A DNA stretch of 5,942 nt from Eikenella longinqua (GTDB lineage Bacteria > Pseudomonadota > Gammaproteobacteria > Burkholderiales > Neisseriaceae), in contig NZ_LXSL01000034.1 of the NCBI RefSeq assembly GCF_001648355.1, positions 1-5,942 on the forward strand. The letters are read 5' to 3'. Below, in pieces: positions 4,897 through 5,942 of the stretch. The notes under the pieces were generated by a model that was not told the origin of the DNA, did not search any database, and saw only the letters and a program-made list of their open reading frames with translations. Every line of letters begins with the position of its first letter. The stretch's first letter is position 1. A program made the position numbers and the translations under genes.

Positions 4897-5865
4897 TTAG
4901 CGCCATTCGCGGCATTCAAAACTTTCCGCCTTATCGACATCCCCGCCAGTATAAAACGCGATTTTCGGCCAGGCGCAAACCGGCATCTGTTTGTTCGGGA
5001 AGGACTTGCCTTGTGCAATCATGCGCTCGGAAGCTTGGTTTTTGCCGTGCCAGTTTTCTAAAAGCGTGAGCGGGTCGAAGTCGTTGAAGGCTTGTCCGCC
5101 GCCGCAGTGGTTCATGCCCGGCACCATAAACAGGCGGCTGAAACTTTGGGCGTTTTGTGTGTCGGCGTTCATCTGTTTGAACCATTCCACCTGGTCTTTG
5201 GCGGAGAACACGGGGTCAGATACGCCTGTTAAAACAATCAGTTTGCCGCCATGTGCTTTAAAACTCGACAAATCGGTGGAAACCGCGTCGTTAATCGCAC
5301 CAGTTTGGTAGGTTTTGGGCGTGTCGCGGTCGAAATCGAATTTATGCAAATCAAAATTTGGCACGGCGGGGGTCATGAAATACCAAGTCAGCGAGCCTGC
5401 ACCGAGCGTTACGCCTCGTGAATCGGGCTGGGCGGTTTGCGAGCTGCCCAGTTTCCATGCGCGCCAGTCGGGCTGGTTTAAGCCTGTGTCGTAATACCAG
5501 CCGCTGTAAATTGGGTTGCCGCGCGAGTCTTTCGCGCCGTCCATCACGGCTTGGAGCGCGGCGGTTTTGGCGCGGGACAATCCTGCGTGTTCGGCTTTGA
5601 AATCGCAGCTTTCCCACGCGTTGATGATGCCGTCTTTCAAGCCGTCGCGGGCATCGCAGCGGTTTTTCACGGCTTGGCTGACTTTATCCAAATCGGCTTG
5701 GGTCAAAGCGTTGGCCAGGATTTTGTTGCCCTGCGCGTCTTTGGGGGCGATTTTCATGAATTGTTGGTAATCCCACTGCTGGGCAACGGCGGCGCGGGAG
5801 AGGCGGAAGCCCGGGTTGTGTAAGGCGGCGGCAGCTTTTGCCCGAATTGGCAGTAGCTTTTGCAC
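4897..5865 (-). pseudogene. 5'-truncated tannase/feruloyl esterase family alpha/beta-hydrolase
   Basis: Tannase/feruloyl esterases (Pfam Tannase) hydrolyse ester bonds of gallate or hydroxycinnamate esters and are usually over 500 residues long. Only the C-terminal part remains, from NPGFRLSRAAVAQQWD (near 5817) to a normal TAA at 4899-4897. Kept features are the calcium-binding loop CDARDGLKDGI (70-80, with D71, D74 and D78), the catalytic Asp D217 in GVSDPVFS, and the catalytic His with its cysteine partner, H253-C254 in MNHCGGG. The Cys-Ser nucleophile motif normally upstream is absent, so an enzyme of this kind could not work. The frame is open from an upstream stop at 5905-5907 with no ATG; the coordinates use a GTG at 5865-5863. 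The first 16 residues are Ala/Lys-rich low-complexity sequence unlike the family. No internal stop or frameshift is seen, so the loss looks recent. No signal peptide is present. Confidence 0.8.
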
Positions 5866-5898
5866 CGCCGCCGCGTAGGAAATTGTAGCAGCTTTTGC
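5833..5898 (-). repeat. Three short direct repeats (GCAAAAGCT) at the broken end of the tannase remnant
   Basis: The 9-mer AGCTTTTGC (plus strand) occurs at 5833-5841, 5855-5863 and 5890-5898, with starts 22 and 35 bases apart. Flanking bases are partly shared (GCAG or GTAG before; CAC after two of the three). The repeats lie exactly where homology to the tannase family stops, which suggests debris from a rearrangement or the edge of another element. I do not recognise the repeat. Confidence 0.6.
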
Positions 5899-5906
5899 AC
5901 TGATTT

Positions 5907-5937
5907 ATCCCCGTTTAATGGTCTGTTAAACGGGGAT
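5907..5937. terminator. Perfect 12-bp hairpin at the right edge, possible terminator
   Basis: ATCCCCGTTTAA (5907-5918) pairs fully with TTAAACGGGGAT (5926-5937) around a 7-base loop. Neither side is followed by a long T run inside the window, so calling it a terminator is tentative. On the minus strand it could end a gene lying to the right; it could also be an end of a mobile or repetitive element next to the truncated tannase. Confidence 0.45.
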
Positions 5938-5942
5938 TATCT

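Noticed and set aside
4854..5311. Small plus-strand open frames opposite the tannase remnant
   Set aside because: They overlap the terminator and the antisense of a recognisable protein family and have no ribosome binding site or motif of their own.
5627..5635. ATGCCGTCT, part of the meningococcal-type uptake sequence, inside the tannase remnant
   Set aside because: Only the first nine of 12 bases match and the essential TGAA end is missing; it is explained by the coding sequence, so it does not show a Neisseria origin.

Overview
The window looks like a chromosomal segment of an Eikenella-type member of the Neisseriaceae (Betaproteobacteria). The main evidence is the 12-mer AGGCTACCTGAA, the DNA uptake sequence (DUS) dialect described for Eikenella (AG-eikDUS). 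It occurs nine times perfectly and twice with one mismatch. Gene content and order (ruvC; minC-minD-minE-oxyR; glyQ) and the protein sequences also fit Neisseriaceae.

Layout, left to right. Positions 1-188 hold no supported gene, but they carry a near-consensus sigma70 promoter on the minus strand (67 to 38) that points out of the window, next to an AT-rich stretch. ruvC (Holliday-junction resolvase) lies on the minus strand at 189-725. The ruvC/minC divergent gap (726-930) holds three alternating DUS copies that can fold into two mutually exclusive hairpins, plus candidate promoters for both directions. The plus strand then carries the division-site selection genes minC, minD and minE, followed directly by oxyR. 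minD-minE and minE-oxyR are each separated by 3 bases, whereas minC is set apart from minD by 126 bases containing a tandem DUS pair. A DUS hairpin terminator follows oxyR. glyQ (glycyl-tRNA synthetase alpha chain) comes next with its own candidate promoter and ends at a simple rho-independent terminator. The last 1.1 kb is a minus-strand 5'-truncated tannase/feruloyl esterase that has lost its nucleophile half. Its broken end abuts a short-repeat region and a hairpin at the window edge.

MinC inhibits FtsZ and is carried to the membrane by the ATPase MinD; MinE drives the oscillation that confines this inhibition to the poles. OxyR, a peroxide-sensing LysR-family regulator, appears to share the transcript, as in other Neisseriaceae. 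ruvC and glyQ are independent housekeeping units.

I see no CRISPR array, RNA gene, complete insertion sequence or clearly new biological system. The items most worth a second look are the arrangement of the DUS copies (alternating hairpins, exact 14-base tandem duplications, one inside the MinC linker and a near-copy inside glyQ), the outward promoter at the left edge, the palindrome in the glyQ promoter, and the tannase break point.
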